Assembly (NCBI GenBank): GCA_003990745.1
Contig: RBNI01004210.1
Span: 1-14,467 of the forward strand
Length of the DNA stretch: 14,467 bases
Origin: Jimgerdemannia flammicorona
Taxonomy: Eukaryota > Mucoromycota > Endogonomycetes > Endogonales > Endogonaceae
Direction of reading: 5' to 3'
The translations under genes were made by a program, and so were the position numbers. The number at the start of each line of letters is the position of its first letter. Within the stretch, counting starts at the first letter, position 1. Shown piece by piece: positions 1 through 9,154 of the stretch. The notes under the pieces were generated by a model. The model searched no databases. It was not told the origin of the DNA and saw only the letters and a list, made by a program, of their open reading frames with translations.

Positions 1-3000
1 CTACCCATATCGCTAGTACCCACCCTACAGTGAGCCAACTATTACCCACCCCACCCACAAGCCGAGATCTCAAGTCCTCCCATCTACCCCCCTCTCCCAC
101 CAATCTATGCCCTAAACCCAGCCGATTCCCTATCTCAACCCAAAAGTCCCCCAGAACCTCACACTCTCCTAGCCAATGTTCTGGCATCTGTACATAACCC
201 CCAGCTCTCCCAACATCATAACACTCCTCACATTCAAATTGTCCTCCATCCACCAAATGCCCGGAATGGAAATTCAACATGACATTCCTCCGCAACATTC
301 TCCACCATACCACCCAGTACTTGGGGGGAAGCTACTGTCATACCTCTGCACTCCAAGACCATACACCAGCCCAGTCCCACTCCTTGCTGATCCCTACTCC
401 CTGCCAGCCATCTGGCCAAAGATCCTGGCCAAGCCCCTGCTGGCACTCTACCCCTTCCCCAATATCAAATGTACCAAGTGGAGTACCTCCCAGTAGCACT
501 CTATCCCAATGCCACATATTCGGTCCCCACACTACCTCCCCCTCATTGCCTTGCCAGCGCAGGTCAATTCGGTGTGCCCCATCAGCCACGCCCCACCAAA
601 AGCCCTTAAACCTCAACCGCCAAATCCCATTCAACCCCACCAAAGAGAGCAGATTGCCAGAGGACCCCCAAGGAGAAGTCCGCATCTCCCATACCTTCTG
701 CAACAGAGGCACCCAGCTCTCGCCCTGCAGTTCCACAGCTCTTTTCAACCACCAAGCTCACAAACAGTGCAACCTCTTAGGAAAGTCCACCAGGCCAAGA
801 CCTCCCCTGACTACCGGCCTTGCAAGAGTATCCCAACTGACCTGGGACCTCCTTCCCGCCCAAATCCAATCCCTAGCCATCTTCATTAGCTTCTTCACTA
901 CCCATGCTGGGAAGTCAAGGTGATATGCCACATACCACAGCTTGGGAAACCAGTAAACATTCAAAATCGACACTCACCCTGCTAGAGAGATATGGCGACC
1001 TCTCCATCCTCGAAGGGCCTCCCCCCAAGTGTTCACTCTGCTCTCCCACCACCCTCGTGGCAAGACAGAACCGTATACAGAGAGGAAGATGCCCAAGTAC
1101 CGCACCACCTCACCAGTAGGGACAATTGTTCCAATGATGTCCCCACTCACTAGCCCATTTCCAAGCACCATTGTCTCACACTTATGCCAGTTGAGCTTCA
1201 CTCCTGAGTGGGCCTCATACCATTCCACAGTCTCCTGTAGTGCCTCTATATCTGCCACATCTCCAAGTCCAACCACCATGTCATCCACAAAGGCCCCTAC
1301 CTTCTACACTATACCATATATAGAGAGCCCTGCCACCTTCCGGTGAATCCTATCTATCAATGGCTCCAGTGAAAGGGCATACAGAATAGGGGACAGCGGA
1401 TCCCCCTGAGGAACTCCTCTATCCAAGGAAAACGCCCTCCCACGGTGACCATTACACATCAGAGCTGCCCGACTGCCCTCCAGCAGACTCAACATAGAGG
1501 CGCTAAACCTTGGGGGCACTCCAATTCGGTCCAACACCTTGCCCAGCCACACTCGCCGTACACGGTCATAGGCCTTCTCCTGATCCAAAAAGACCAACCT
1601 GCCATCCAGGCCACATGCCTGGGCCCCTTCAATCACACCGTGAACCCATGCAGTTCCATCTCTTATAAGTCTGCCCCCAACAAAGCCCCGCTGCTCCTCC
1701 CCCAGCACCTGTTGGGCAACTCGCTGCAGCCTTGTGACAATCACCTTAGTCACCATCTTCCTGTCCATATCCAGAAGCATGATCGGTCTCCAGTTCTTCC
1801 AGTCTTCTCTCCTCCCCTTCTCCTTGTACAATAAGGCCACCAGCCCGAGATCTTGCTCCCCCACCCACTCACCGCTCTGAAGGACATGGTCACAAAGAGC
1901 AGCCATCTCCCCCAAAACTCCAGGGACATCAACCATCTTCTTCCAGAAGTCCCATGGCAGGCCATCCTCCCCAGGTGCTGTCCCTAGTTTAGTTGCTGCC
2001 AGGACACTCTGAATCTCCTCCCCCTGCACCGGTAAGATCAAGTCTCCCAGTCCATCTACCTGTGGCAGCCTCCACTCTTCCAGTGCATCCGCAATCTCTG
2101 CTGCATCAGCACCCCCTTCTCCCTCACTCTACAAGCTCTGCCATCTCTCCTTCAACACCCCAAGGATTTGTTGTGTGCCATGTATCATATCCCCATCCAC
2201 ATCCAAAATCCCATCCCACTGATGTCGCACTCTCCTGGCCTTGAGAAGTCTTGATAGATATCCAGTAGGCCGCTCCCCCTCCTCCAGCCCCTGCCACCAT
2301 AGTCTAGCAGCCATGCCCCACATATGGTTCTCCTCCTCTTCCCTCAATACCTGTTGTAACTCCACAATCTCCAACTTCGCTCTCTCGATCCTCCAATCCT
2401 TCACCCCAACAACAGTAAGCAGATCCACCCAATCCATTTGTAATCTCCTCAGCCTGTTAGAAGCATACCTTGTATGCCTCCTCCTCTGTCTCCCAGCCTC
2501 TCTACCAGCCTCCCCCCAATAAACCCTTGCAGCCTCTTTCAATCTCATCCAGCGGACATCCACAGGCAAACCCTCATGCCCCCAGACCGAAATCTTTGCC
2601 TGAATATCCACCACCCACACTTCCCACAACCCCTTCTCAGCCAGCAGGGAGGAGTTAAGGCGCCAATGTCCGGGTCCATCTCCACTCCCCCCAAACTGCC
2701 CCTGCCCCAAGAGTCCCCAGTGATCAGACCATGGGCACCACTCAACCGCCAATGTCTTCCAAACATCTGACCCCCAGCACTCTGCTGTCAGAACCCAATC
2801 AATCCTCGTGCCCAAGCCATTCACCCAATGTATATAGACCCTCGCATCCCCCCACCTCTTCCTGCCCATATCCCCCAATGAGCTCAGTGTCTCCACCTCC
2901 TCCCATGTATCCAGACCTCCACTTCTGCCCCCAGCACTCCTCCCTCCATCAGTCCTGTCGAGATGCTGATCCCTAACCATATTAAAATCTCCACCGAGTA

Positions 3001-3400
3001 TATCGACCCCTTCCTCCAAGAGAATACCCTCCTCCAGCAGCTCTCTTATCCACGCAATCCTCTCACCCCTAACTGCAGGGCAGTAGCAGGAGCCCACCCT
3101 CACTGATTCCCACTCTGGCCGATACCAATCTCCCCAGACCAAGCGATCACCCCAGCTCCTGATGTCCCCCAATTCACTCCTACCCTTCCTCACCAAAATC
3201 GCTACCTTACCAAACTAAGCCATAGCCCCACCCCATTCCCTAGTCCACTCTACCCTATCGTCCTCATCCTCACATCGAATATCCTGCAGTAAAAAGAGAT
3301 CAGCCTCCAATCCCTTGAGCCAAGTAAAAATGTTCTTGCGCCGCCCAGAGCCCCATAACCCATTCACATTCAAAGATAAAATGTTGATTGTACTGTTCAT
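1..3400 (-). pseudogene. LINE ORF2: APE endonuclease - reverse transcriptase - zinc finger, with nonsense mutations, 3' end off window
   Basis: A single minus-strand frame runs from ATG at 3400 (MNSTINILSLNVNG) to the window edge, about 1,133 codons. Endonuclease: LSLNVNG (residues 9-14), LLQDIR in place of the usual QET (37-42), GDFN (137-140), RIDW (199-202) and SDH (225-227). Reverse transcriptase: APGEDG (475-480), RPI (538-540), QRGF (570-573), FLDQEKAYDR (604-613), GVPQGDPLSP (662-671) and FVDD (704-707) for the YxDD box, so the catalytic aspartates D606, D706 and D707 remain. A zinc finger follows: C1057, C1060, H1075, C1080. The family nicks DNA and primes reverse transcription from the nick. 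In-frame stops lie at codons 62 (3215, TAG), 424 (2129, TAG), 699 (1304, TAG), 809 (974, TGA), 881 (758, TGA), 1021 (338, TGA) and 1023 (332, TAG). With no frameshift, the copy decayed by point transitions only. I see no RNase H domain in the window. Confidence 0.93.
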
Positions 3401-3431
3401 AAGGAATGAATATAGAATGTAGTCCCCTCCT

Positions 3432-5465
3432 CTACAAGTCCGCAGTCCACTCCTCCTGCACCAAGTCCAAGTCATGTTCCGCAGCCAGCTCTCTCTCTCC
3501 CGCTTCCTGTGCTGCCAATGCTTCCAGCAGTTCTACCATTGCCCCATCCTCCCACTCCTCAAATTCTTCTCGATACTCCAGACAGGCCCCCCGCCAGAGC
3601 CACAAACCATGATGCTCTGCCCAGCAGTATGCAGCCCACTTACCAGCAACCGCCCCAAGTTCCGCCCTCCTCACCTCATCAACCTCATACCCCTCCTCCT
3701 CTAGGAAAATACTCAGAATCTCCACCTTCAGAGCCTCCTCCACTCCATCTCCACGCAGAATCCTTGCCCAATGCTCCTCAGGCATCGCCTGCAAGTCCAC
3801 TTCCCCCAAAGCTTCAGCTACCAGATTGTCCATCACTGTGCGCATCTACAACAGGTTCCCCACCTCCTTCCCTCCCGGGGTCCCTGGCCGCCCTGCTTCC
3901 AGCATCGTAGTGTCAGCTCCAACACTAGCAGCCTCATCTCACTCCTCCTCAGAAACATCTACCAGCTCGTCCTCGCCGACTGCCACCACCTGACCCCCTT
4001 GCCCCACATCAGGAATCCCAAAGTGCACCTACTGGGCCCCCTGCATCTTTGCATCCACCATCGGCCCTCTCTTCTCAACTGGGCCCCTCCTGATAAGTGG
4101 GGGGGGGGTGGCATCCAACTCCAGCTCCCACACCTCAAAGGTACCATCCGCAAACGGGTTCTTGCCCTGCACCCCTCCAGCCCCTGCCTCCTTGGCCTCC
4201 ACCTCCTCTCCTCCTTTCCCAGCCCAGACACTGGCTTCCGCACCTCCAGACTCCTCAGTTCCAACTGTCATCTTCTTCACCTCTCCTGTCATACTTGCCA
4301 ACAGCTCTCTCTGCCTCAATCATCTCTGGGCCCTCTCCCACTGCTTCTTATCCATACAGACACGCTTCCCACCCACCACTTCGAGATGCATCGACTCCTC
4401 ATACAATTTCCAGGCCTTCGCCCTCCTCTCCACAGCACCACCCAGCTCCTCCAGCACCTCCAACAAATCCTCCTCCTCCTCTTCACTCCCTTTCACCCTT
4501 GACACCTTGCAGACAAAGGCCCCCCACATCAGCACTGAGGGCCAGTCACTCCCCTTCCCCATGGCCTCCTTGCCCACCAGCCGAATCCTGACATCCACAT
4601 CTCCCATCCTGATCTCAGTCCCCTCCCACACTTGAAAGCCGATGTCCACAATGTCACCATACTCCAACATCACCTCCTCCACCCTCTTCCTCGTCTCCTC
4701 CTTAGTCACCATGGGCACCTCCTTCACCCGAAGCTACACTACCCTGGGGTCCCAACGCAAGCACCGCACCATGGGGACCACCACCTCCCCAACTACAACA
4801 CCAGTCTTCAGTGTCTCGTCCAGTGGACCCGCCTCCTCAAAGCCCACCTCAACCCCCTCCAGACCCTTCAAGAACTTCACCGAAGCCGCCCCAGCCACCT
4901 GCTTCGAGACAAGCCCCAGAACCATCCTTGCCATCACCGCCAAGCCCCGGAAGCACAAGGTCACCGCAAACTCCGAGATTGATTTCTTGAGTAATGGGGC
5001 CACCACCAGCCCCATCACACCATCCACCAGGTCTCCCTTCCGCATCGAGAACCCCTGTCCCCCCTGGCCATCAGCCATCACATCTCTTTTTTTCTCCAGA
5101 TTCACTGTCATGCCACCATCAGCAGTCCCGCCACTACCCCCAGCAGCCCCTCCACTTCCCCCACCTCTCACTAGTGAAGGCCCAGCTCCCCCAGCAACCT
5201 CAGCCTTCTGTTTCCCCTTCTCTCCATCCTGATCCCTGCGGGCTCCCATCGGCCAGCCCCCAGTCCTCAGCATATCCGCGAAGCTCTGCCTCTGCTGCCC
5301 TCCAGCCCCCCCACCAGTGCCACTGCCACTACCCGAGCTGCCCTGTCCACTCGAGCCACCGAAAGACCCCATCCCCAGCCCATGCCTCCTCCCAACATGC
5401 TGCTAGTCGAAAGCCCCAGGTCCACCTGACCTGGTACGCACCTCGGCTTGCTTGCTGCTTGACAT
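3432..5465 (-). pseudogene. LINE ORF1 (RNA-binding, gag-like protein), with nonsense mutations
   Basis: One minus-strand frame of 677 codons runs from ATG at 5465 (MSSSKQAEV...) to TAG at 3434-3432, which looks like the natural stop because only 31 nt separate it from the ORF2 ATG. The N-terminal part (about residues 32-75) is Gly/Ser-rich and low complexity. Residues about 235-330 read like the RRM-like domain of LINE ORF1 proteins (VKEVPMVTKEE... then YGDIVDIGF). The C-terminal third is Glu/Ala/Trp-rich. I see no CCHC zinc knuckle. Premature stops fall at codons 21 (5403), 244 (4734), 382 (4320), 479 (4029), 509 (3939) and 540 (3846): four TAG and two TGA, all without a change of frame. In LINEs this protein would coat the element RNA and deliver it with ORF2 protein to the genome. 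The RRM reading is by eye, with moderate confidence. Confidence 0.82.
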
Positions 5466-5590
5466 TTTCTTAGTATCTTTCTCCAATAAACGACTTGAAA
5501 GTGTGTTGTAAAAGTGTGTGTAACGTGAATTGTAGTGGAGAAAGATGTCCTTAGCTCTAGTTATCATTCTCTTCTTCAGACCCATCAATA
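5466..5590 (-). other. Presumed 5' leader (UTR) of the LINE
   Basis: Between the ORF1 ATG and the start of the AT-rich decayed copy there are about 125 bases with balanced composition. On the minus strand they precede an ATG in a good context (AAGAAAATGTC). The ORF1 frame stays open upstream to at least 5588, but those codons look non-coding. The internal promoter usual in LINEs would lie here; I see no specific motif. The boundary at about 5590 is inferred from where similarity to ORF1 begins again on the other side. Confidence 0.4.
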
Positions 5591-6465
5591 GATCTCTCTA
5601 ACTCTTTCTCTTCTGAGCCTTCTCTCATATTATCTTATCTATATAAATTTACTTATTATTTACTACTTCTAAATATATTAATATTATATATATATATCTG
5701 CTATATCTCTGCTCTATACTTTACTGCTCCACTGAGTTCCTCTAAAGCCTTCAGCAAATTCTTCTTCTCTTTCTCACTCTCTTTTACTCTCATTATCTTA
5801 TAAATAAAGATATCTTACATCAGTACTGAAGATCAGTCTCTAGCCTTTCTGATGGTCTCTTTTTTTATAAGCTAGAGTCAAATATCTACATTTTCTATTA
5901 TACCAGAAATCCAATATCTACTATCTTGCCAAACTTCTCTATAATCTCCTCTACTCTCCTTTTTATCTTAACAGTTATTACTATGAGTACTTCTTTTATC
6001 AGAAACTATATTACTTATAAATCTCATCTCAGGTACTAAGTCATTAGTACTACTACTTTACTAACTCTCAAGACCTCTTCTAATAACCCTATCTTCTCAA
6101 ACCTCATCTCAATCTACTTTAACTCACATAGCAACTTTACTAAGACTACTTTAGTTATTTAGTTCATAATTAGATCTAAGACTGTCTTAGTTACCACTAG
6201 CTCCTAGAAGTACAAAGTGACTATAAATTCTAAGATTGCCTTCTTGAGTAATAGAGCTACCACTAGACCTATTATACTATCTGCCAGATTCTCTACTCTA
6301 CCTGCCCAGCCTTGCTATTAGTAGTTATATCTGTATTTTTTTTTAGATTTACCCTAATTCTACCATTAATAGTCATATATACTCTGACTCCTAGCAACAG
6401 CTCCCCTAGTTTCTATACCCATCTCACCAAGCATTGACCTCTAGCCCTCCCAGTACTTCTCTTCA
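5585..6465 (-). mobile_element. Heavily mutated second copy of LINE ORF1 (fragment, RIP-like decay)
   Basis: This AT-rich block aligns by eye, in the same orientation, with ORF1 positions about 4290-5290. Examples: 5588-5622 with the stretch from about 4302; 5731-5880 with about 4441-4590 (shared anchor ACATCAGxACTGA); and 6205-6300 with about 4955-5040 (shared anchor TTCTTGAGTAATRG). Differences are dominated by C->T and G->A; runs such as CACC or CCCA become TATT or TATA, with strong enrichment of TA. It has many stops in every frame and no coding capacity. It covers only ORF1, so it is a truncated or interrupted older element next to the better-preserved copy. Either the younger element inserted into the older one, or they are tandem insertions. 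Confidence 0.75.
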
Positions 6466-6474
6466 GACTTATCA

Positions 6475-6655
6475 TCTTAAGTACTCTCAGAGATTTATAT
6501 ACTAGTTCTCAGTATAGTAAAGTTAACTAAACTTCTAAAGTTTAGTCAAAAACACTAGAGTAACTTAGGTGCCATTATTAAGAACTCAGAGAGAATATGT
6601 GCAGAGAGGGACTTCTTGTATTTTGTACTGAACTAAGAGCAGATTTTGAATAAGT
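6475..6655. repeat. Direct repeat copy A (about 180 bp), more AT-mutated
   Basis: This is similar to 7408-7580 in the same orientation. Shared landmarks in order: CTTAAGT, AGAGATTTATATACT, CTTCT-RAGTTTAGT, ACTAGAGT, GGTG-CATTA-TAAG, AGRGGGGACTT or a close variant, and GACTGAACTAA. Relative to copy B it shows mostly G->A changes on the plus strand (GGCTTCTGGAG in B is AACTTCTAAAG in A). On the minus strand both contain a TATATAAA-like box. A pair of such repeats about 930 bp apart could be the long terminal repeats of a small or internally deleted LTR element, or two insertions of one short element. Confidence 0.65.
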
Positions 6656-6862
6656 ATGTATAACTAAATATAAATATGACTGCTCTATTTGTTCTACAAG
6701 CAAATATGCTGTTTGTATTCAGGACAGCTGTTTGTATTCAGGACAACTGTTTGTACTCAGGACAAACCCTTTAGGTAATATGTTGGTTAAGTAATATGTT
6801 TACTATGGTGTGAGCTGTAGCTCAAATGTTCAGGGTTTTCGATATTTCATTTTCTGCGTCTT
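6656..6862. other. AT-rich spacer, no gene seen
   Basis: Apart from the 19-bp tandem described separately, this stretch holds only AT-rich sequence with stops in all frames. I see no gene, RNA or recognisable terminal repeat. Confidence 0.4.
6708..6764. repeat. Three tandem copies of a 19-bp unit
   Basis: The unit gctgtttgtattcaggaca occurs at 6708-6726 and 6727-6745 without difference. The third copy, 6746-6764, differs at two positions (initial A; C in gtactc). It lies between the direct repeat copy A and the poly-T tract. Function is unknown; it may be a transcription-factor array inside a transposon or a simple minisatellite. Confidence 0.85.
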
Positions 6863-6904
6863 ATTCATCTCATTCATCTCATTCATCTCGTTCATCTCAT
6901 TCAT

Positions 6905-6907
<3 letters not shown>
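6863..6907. repeat. Five tandem copies of a 9-bp unit RTTCATCTC
   Basis: Five perfect-length units (ATTCATCTC x3, GTTCATCTC, ATTCATCTC) directly abut the poly-T tract. A CpG-containing relative, RTTCGTCTC, is repeated at 8829-8859. The difference (CG versus CA) is the change expected from deamination of a methylated CpG on the opposite strand. Confidence 0.85.

Positions 6908-6961
<54 letters not shown>
6908..6961 (-). repeat. Poly-T tract of 54 T (poly-A on the minus strand)
   Basis: There are 54 consecutive T. On the minus strand this is a poly-A run of the kind left at the 3' end of a LINE or SINE inserted in minus orientation; the inserted body would then be 6962 rightwards. The exact length in an assembly is unreliable. 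Confidence 0.75.
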
Positions 6962-7407
6962 CTCTTTTTATAGAGCTGGTAGGTCCTTGGATCTGTGGTT
7001 TCCTGGTACCACCTGGTCCTAATGGCAAGGGCTTCTCTGGCTCTGGTTTGAGGATCTACAGTTGGTTCTGAGGGTTACTCCTGTCTAAGGTTGGTCTTGT
7101 TCCAACTTCTCGGGAGTGTGTTCTTTGATACCTTCTTGGTTGGTAATCTGCTACTACTAAGTTATAATAACTCTCACTTCTACCCCTCTCTTATCCTTTG
7201 GATAATTAGAAAAGTGGACTATTACTTAGAGACTTAGTACACAATGTGTATCAAGAAGCCTTCAGTTTGAGGAAGTGCTTGCTTATAAGTAGTTATAGTA
7301 GCAGTATCTTCTATTTCAAAGGTCTTTCTCTTTTGCCCTATTTTGAGTGTCTTGTTCTTTGCTGTACACAGACTGAATTTGCCTTGGAATTCAGATTCAA
7401 TAGGTTT
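6962..7407 (-). other. Degenerate transposon-like sequence, no intact gene
   Basis: I see no recognisable domain. On the minus strand a frame of about 60 codons is open from about 7425 to a TAA at 7236-7234, and includes SKPIESEFQGKFSLCTA and KIGQKRKTFEIEDTA. It has no start codon or match that I recognise. It directly follows repeat copy B in minus orientation, so it could be the remnant of an element's first ORF. The rest is AT-rich with stops. Confidence 0.35.
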
Positions 7408-7580
7408 ACTTAAGTCTTTAGAGATTTATATACTGGTCTCAGTTCTGGCAGAAGTTAGCTAGGCTTCTGGAGTTTAGTTAGAAATACTAGAGTCACTAAG
7501 GTGTCATTACTAAGACTCAGGTGAATGTGTGTGTGGAGGGGGGACTTGATTCTTGTATCAAGGACTGAACTAAAACTGCT
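7408..7580. repeat. Direct repeat copy B (about 180 bp), better preserved
   Basis: This is the partner of the repeat at 6475-6655 and retains more G and C. Read on the minus strand it has a TATATAAA box near 7420-7430, just before the short open frame that ends at 7234. That is the layout expected of a promoter-bearing terminal repeat. Terminal TG...CA ends and target-site duplications could not be fixed by eye. Confidence 0.65.
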
Positions 7581-7610
7581 TTATTTCGGATGGAAACTGG
7601 GAGGTATTTA

Positions 7611-7613
<3 letters not shown>

Positions 7614-7646
<33 letters not shown>
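7614..7646 (-). repeat. Poly-T tract of 33 T (poly-A on the minus strand)
   Basis: There are 33 consecutive T. As poly-A on the minus strand it could mark the 3' end of an inserted retroelement whose body is the 7647-8830 region. It separates the direct repeat from compositionally different, C-rich sequence, which supports an insertion boundary here. Confidence 0.7.
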
Positions 7647-7649
<3 letters not shown>

Positions 7650-8828
7650 GGACTTATAGTTCTGCAGATTTTTATTAGAAGGGAACCTAGACTATATAGG
7701 CCAAAACCCTCCCCCACCACCCACCGAACAATATCTCCCCATTAACCTAGGCTACTAAATTGTCCAGCAGTCCCACTGCTCCAGCTATGCCTGTCGAACA
7801 CTGGCTATATTGACCCCCATGACATAGACTAGACTTGTCTGCTCACCAGGGCTGGATTATCATTTACATCAAGAGCACACCTACATGTCGGATCTAGTAG
7901 CACTGGGACTGAATAAAGAATAGCCCCCCGAACCCCAAAAGAAAGCCCAAGGCAAAGAAAAACCCCCCAACTAACCAATAGAGAGCAAAGTGGATTTAAA
8001 GCAGATGAGTAAAGGACTTATACACAGCACCTTCCTCAAAGGACTTACATATGGGCTAGGGCCTGAAGAGACCCCACTTTCACTCCCCGAGCCTGTGGGC
8101 CTTGATCACATTGCCATATCAGCTCCCAGTTCCAGTCGGATACTACCAAATGAGGAAGGTCCCACTCCCCAAGCCTGCGGGCCTCGATCGCATTGCTGCA
8201 TCAGCTCCCAGTTCCAGTTGGATACAGCTAGGATGCTGGCCCCTGCACCACCCCACCCCCCACCAGCCAATTGAAAGGCCCCACTGAAATATTGTCCGCT
8301 CCAGCCCTGATGACTGCCCCCAACCTGGCACCCCACTGGTTTACCATAATCACCCTTCCTCCTATCTGTGACAGCCATCTCCCCTCCCATCCTGACATCA
8401 CCTGAAAAGCAGTCACCTACACCAGAACTGCGCTCGCCGGGAAGCTCGCCAAAGCCAGAGGGCCTCACTACAGATACCGAGGACCTATAGGTAACCTACA
8501 CTGAGCACTTGACACCCAAGGTCAGCTGACTCCCTATATAGCCCGAGACACACCAAGACAACACCTTGTTGGTGACGGCAAAAGGAAGAAGGCGCCGCAC
8601 CAAAACAGATGCACTCCAGATGCAGCCGAAGACATCAGAAACTGCGAAAAAGTGGAGAAGACACTGATCCAACACTGATAAAGGGGCAACTCATCACCAT
8701 TGCCCTCCTCCCACCATGCCCATACAGGCACAGCAAACCAACCCAAGGTAGAGGGGGTAATAATAGGAGAAAGGAGACTCAGAAGGTTGCCCACCAAACC
8801 TTGTGACCGGTAAGGTAGCGGAGAAAGC
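7647..8828. other. Unrecognised, possibly transposon-derived region without an identifiable gene
   Basis: About 1.2 kb of moderately C-rich sequence lies between a poly-A-like tract and a short tandem repeat. Open frames are short (up to 120 codons), overlap on both strands, and resemble no domain I know. Structure present: a duplicated 63-bp unit (8081/8163), a perfect palindrome GTCAGCTGAC at 8521-8530, a TATA-like CTATATAG just after it, and a 6-bp inverted repeat CACCAA...TTGGTG at 8551-8574. The palindrome plus TATA box could be a promoter of a mobile element on the plus strand. That is inference only. Confidence 0.35.
8081..8225. repeat. Direct duplication of a 63-bp unit
   Basis: Unit 1 spans 8081-8143 and unit 2 spans 8163-8225, offset 82 bp. 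They share CACTCCCC, GCCTG-GGGCCT-GATC, CATTG, ATCAGCTCCCAGTTCCAGT and GGATAC. Most differences are transitions. The 82-bp offset is not a multiple of 3, so the duplication is not maintained as a protein repeat. Confidence 0.85.
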
Positions 8829-8860
8829 GTCGTCTCGTTCGTCTCATTCGTCTCGTTCGT
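8829..8860. repeat. Short tandem of RTTCGTCTC-like 9-mers
   Basis: A partial CGTCTC is followed by GTTCGTCTC, ATTCGTCTC and the diverged GTTCGTATG. The motif is the CpG-containing form of the 9-mer at 6863-6907. Both arrays are preceded by GCGTC, suggesting common origin. Confidence 0.7.
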
Positions 8861-9154
8861 ATGTCGCTCGTTCGTGACATCATCGCCTGGTCACGTGATC
8901 GCTGTTCGTTACAATTATTAGATCTCCTTTTGCAATAGGTAGATCGAGCATCCTTCCCCTTTACAACATATATTTTTCCTTTTCTATAATTATAAATATC
9001 CACAATCATTACCACACTATTGTCTTTGCTATGCAGGGCTTACAATAAATTTCAATTAATGTATGATGTTTTTTAATTGAGGGATATATAGTGCATTCTA
9101 CAGATATTTTGTAGAATTCTGGCTATCATTCTAGTTCTGTAAGCATTCCCAACA
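8861..9154. other. Intergenic, no gene seen
   Basis: AT-rich from about 8910. It contains a perfect CACGTG core (TCACGTGA at 8892-8899) and an 8-bp inverted repeat, ATTCTACA/TGTAGAAT (9095-9102 and 9110-9117), with a 7-base loop. I see no coding or RNA gene. The hairpin lies about 40 bp before the first ATG of the BTB remnant and has no T-run, so I do not call it a terminator. Confidence 0.4.

Larger units (their letters stand above)
1..5590 (-). mobile_element. Non-LTR retrotransposon (LINE), nearly full length, inactivated
   Basis: This two-ORF LINE reads on the minus strand: a short 5' leader (about 5590-5466), ORF1, a 31-nt spacer, and ORF2 with APE endonuclease, reverse transcriptase and a C-terminal zinc finger. 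The 3' end and any poly-A tail lie beyond the left edge. The coding strand is G-rich and C-poor, so the plus strand is strikingly pyrimidine-rich up to about 5470, where composition changes abruptly; this marks the 5' boundary. Every interruption is an in-frame TAG (8) or TGA (5). I found no frameshift in about 5.4 kb. TAG arises from CAG or TGG by a C->T change at CpA on one strand or the other, which matches RIP-type mutation. The 5' boundary is approximate and I could not define target-site duplications. Clade assignment (for example Tad-like) would need a phylogeny. Confidence 0.93.

Noticed and set aside
1..5465. Possible stop-codon reassignment (TAG/TGA read as amino acids)
   Set aside because: The stops occur only in transposon and pseudogene frames, and a hypermutated sister copy lies next door. 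RIP-like transitions explain them more simply.
176..5473. Many Pro/Ser/His-rich open frames on the plus strand across the LINE
   Set aside because: They are the complement of a G-rich coding strand. The minus-strand frames carry endonuclease and reverse transcriptase motifs; the plus frames have none.
6810..7071. Plus-strand frames with a Phe run
   Set aside because: The Phe run is just the poly-T tract translated; there is no real protein signal on either side.
7517..7720. Minus-strand frame with a Lys run
   Set aside because: It is a translation of the 33-base poly-A/T tract joined to repeat sequence.
9095..9117. Hairpin as a terminator
   Set aside because: The 8-bp stem with a 7-base loop has no following T-run or gene ending at it, and the organism looks eukaryotic.
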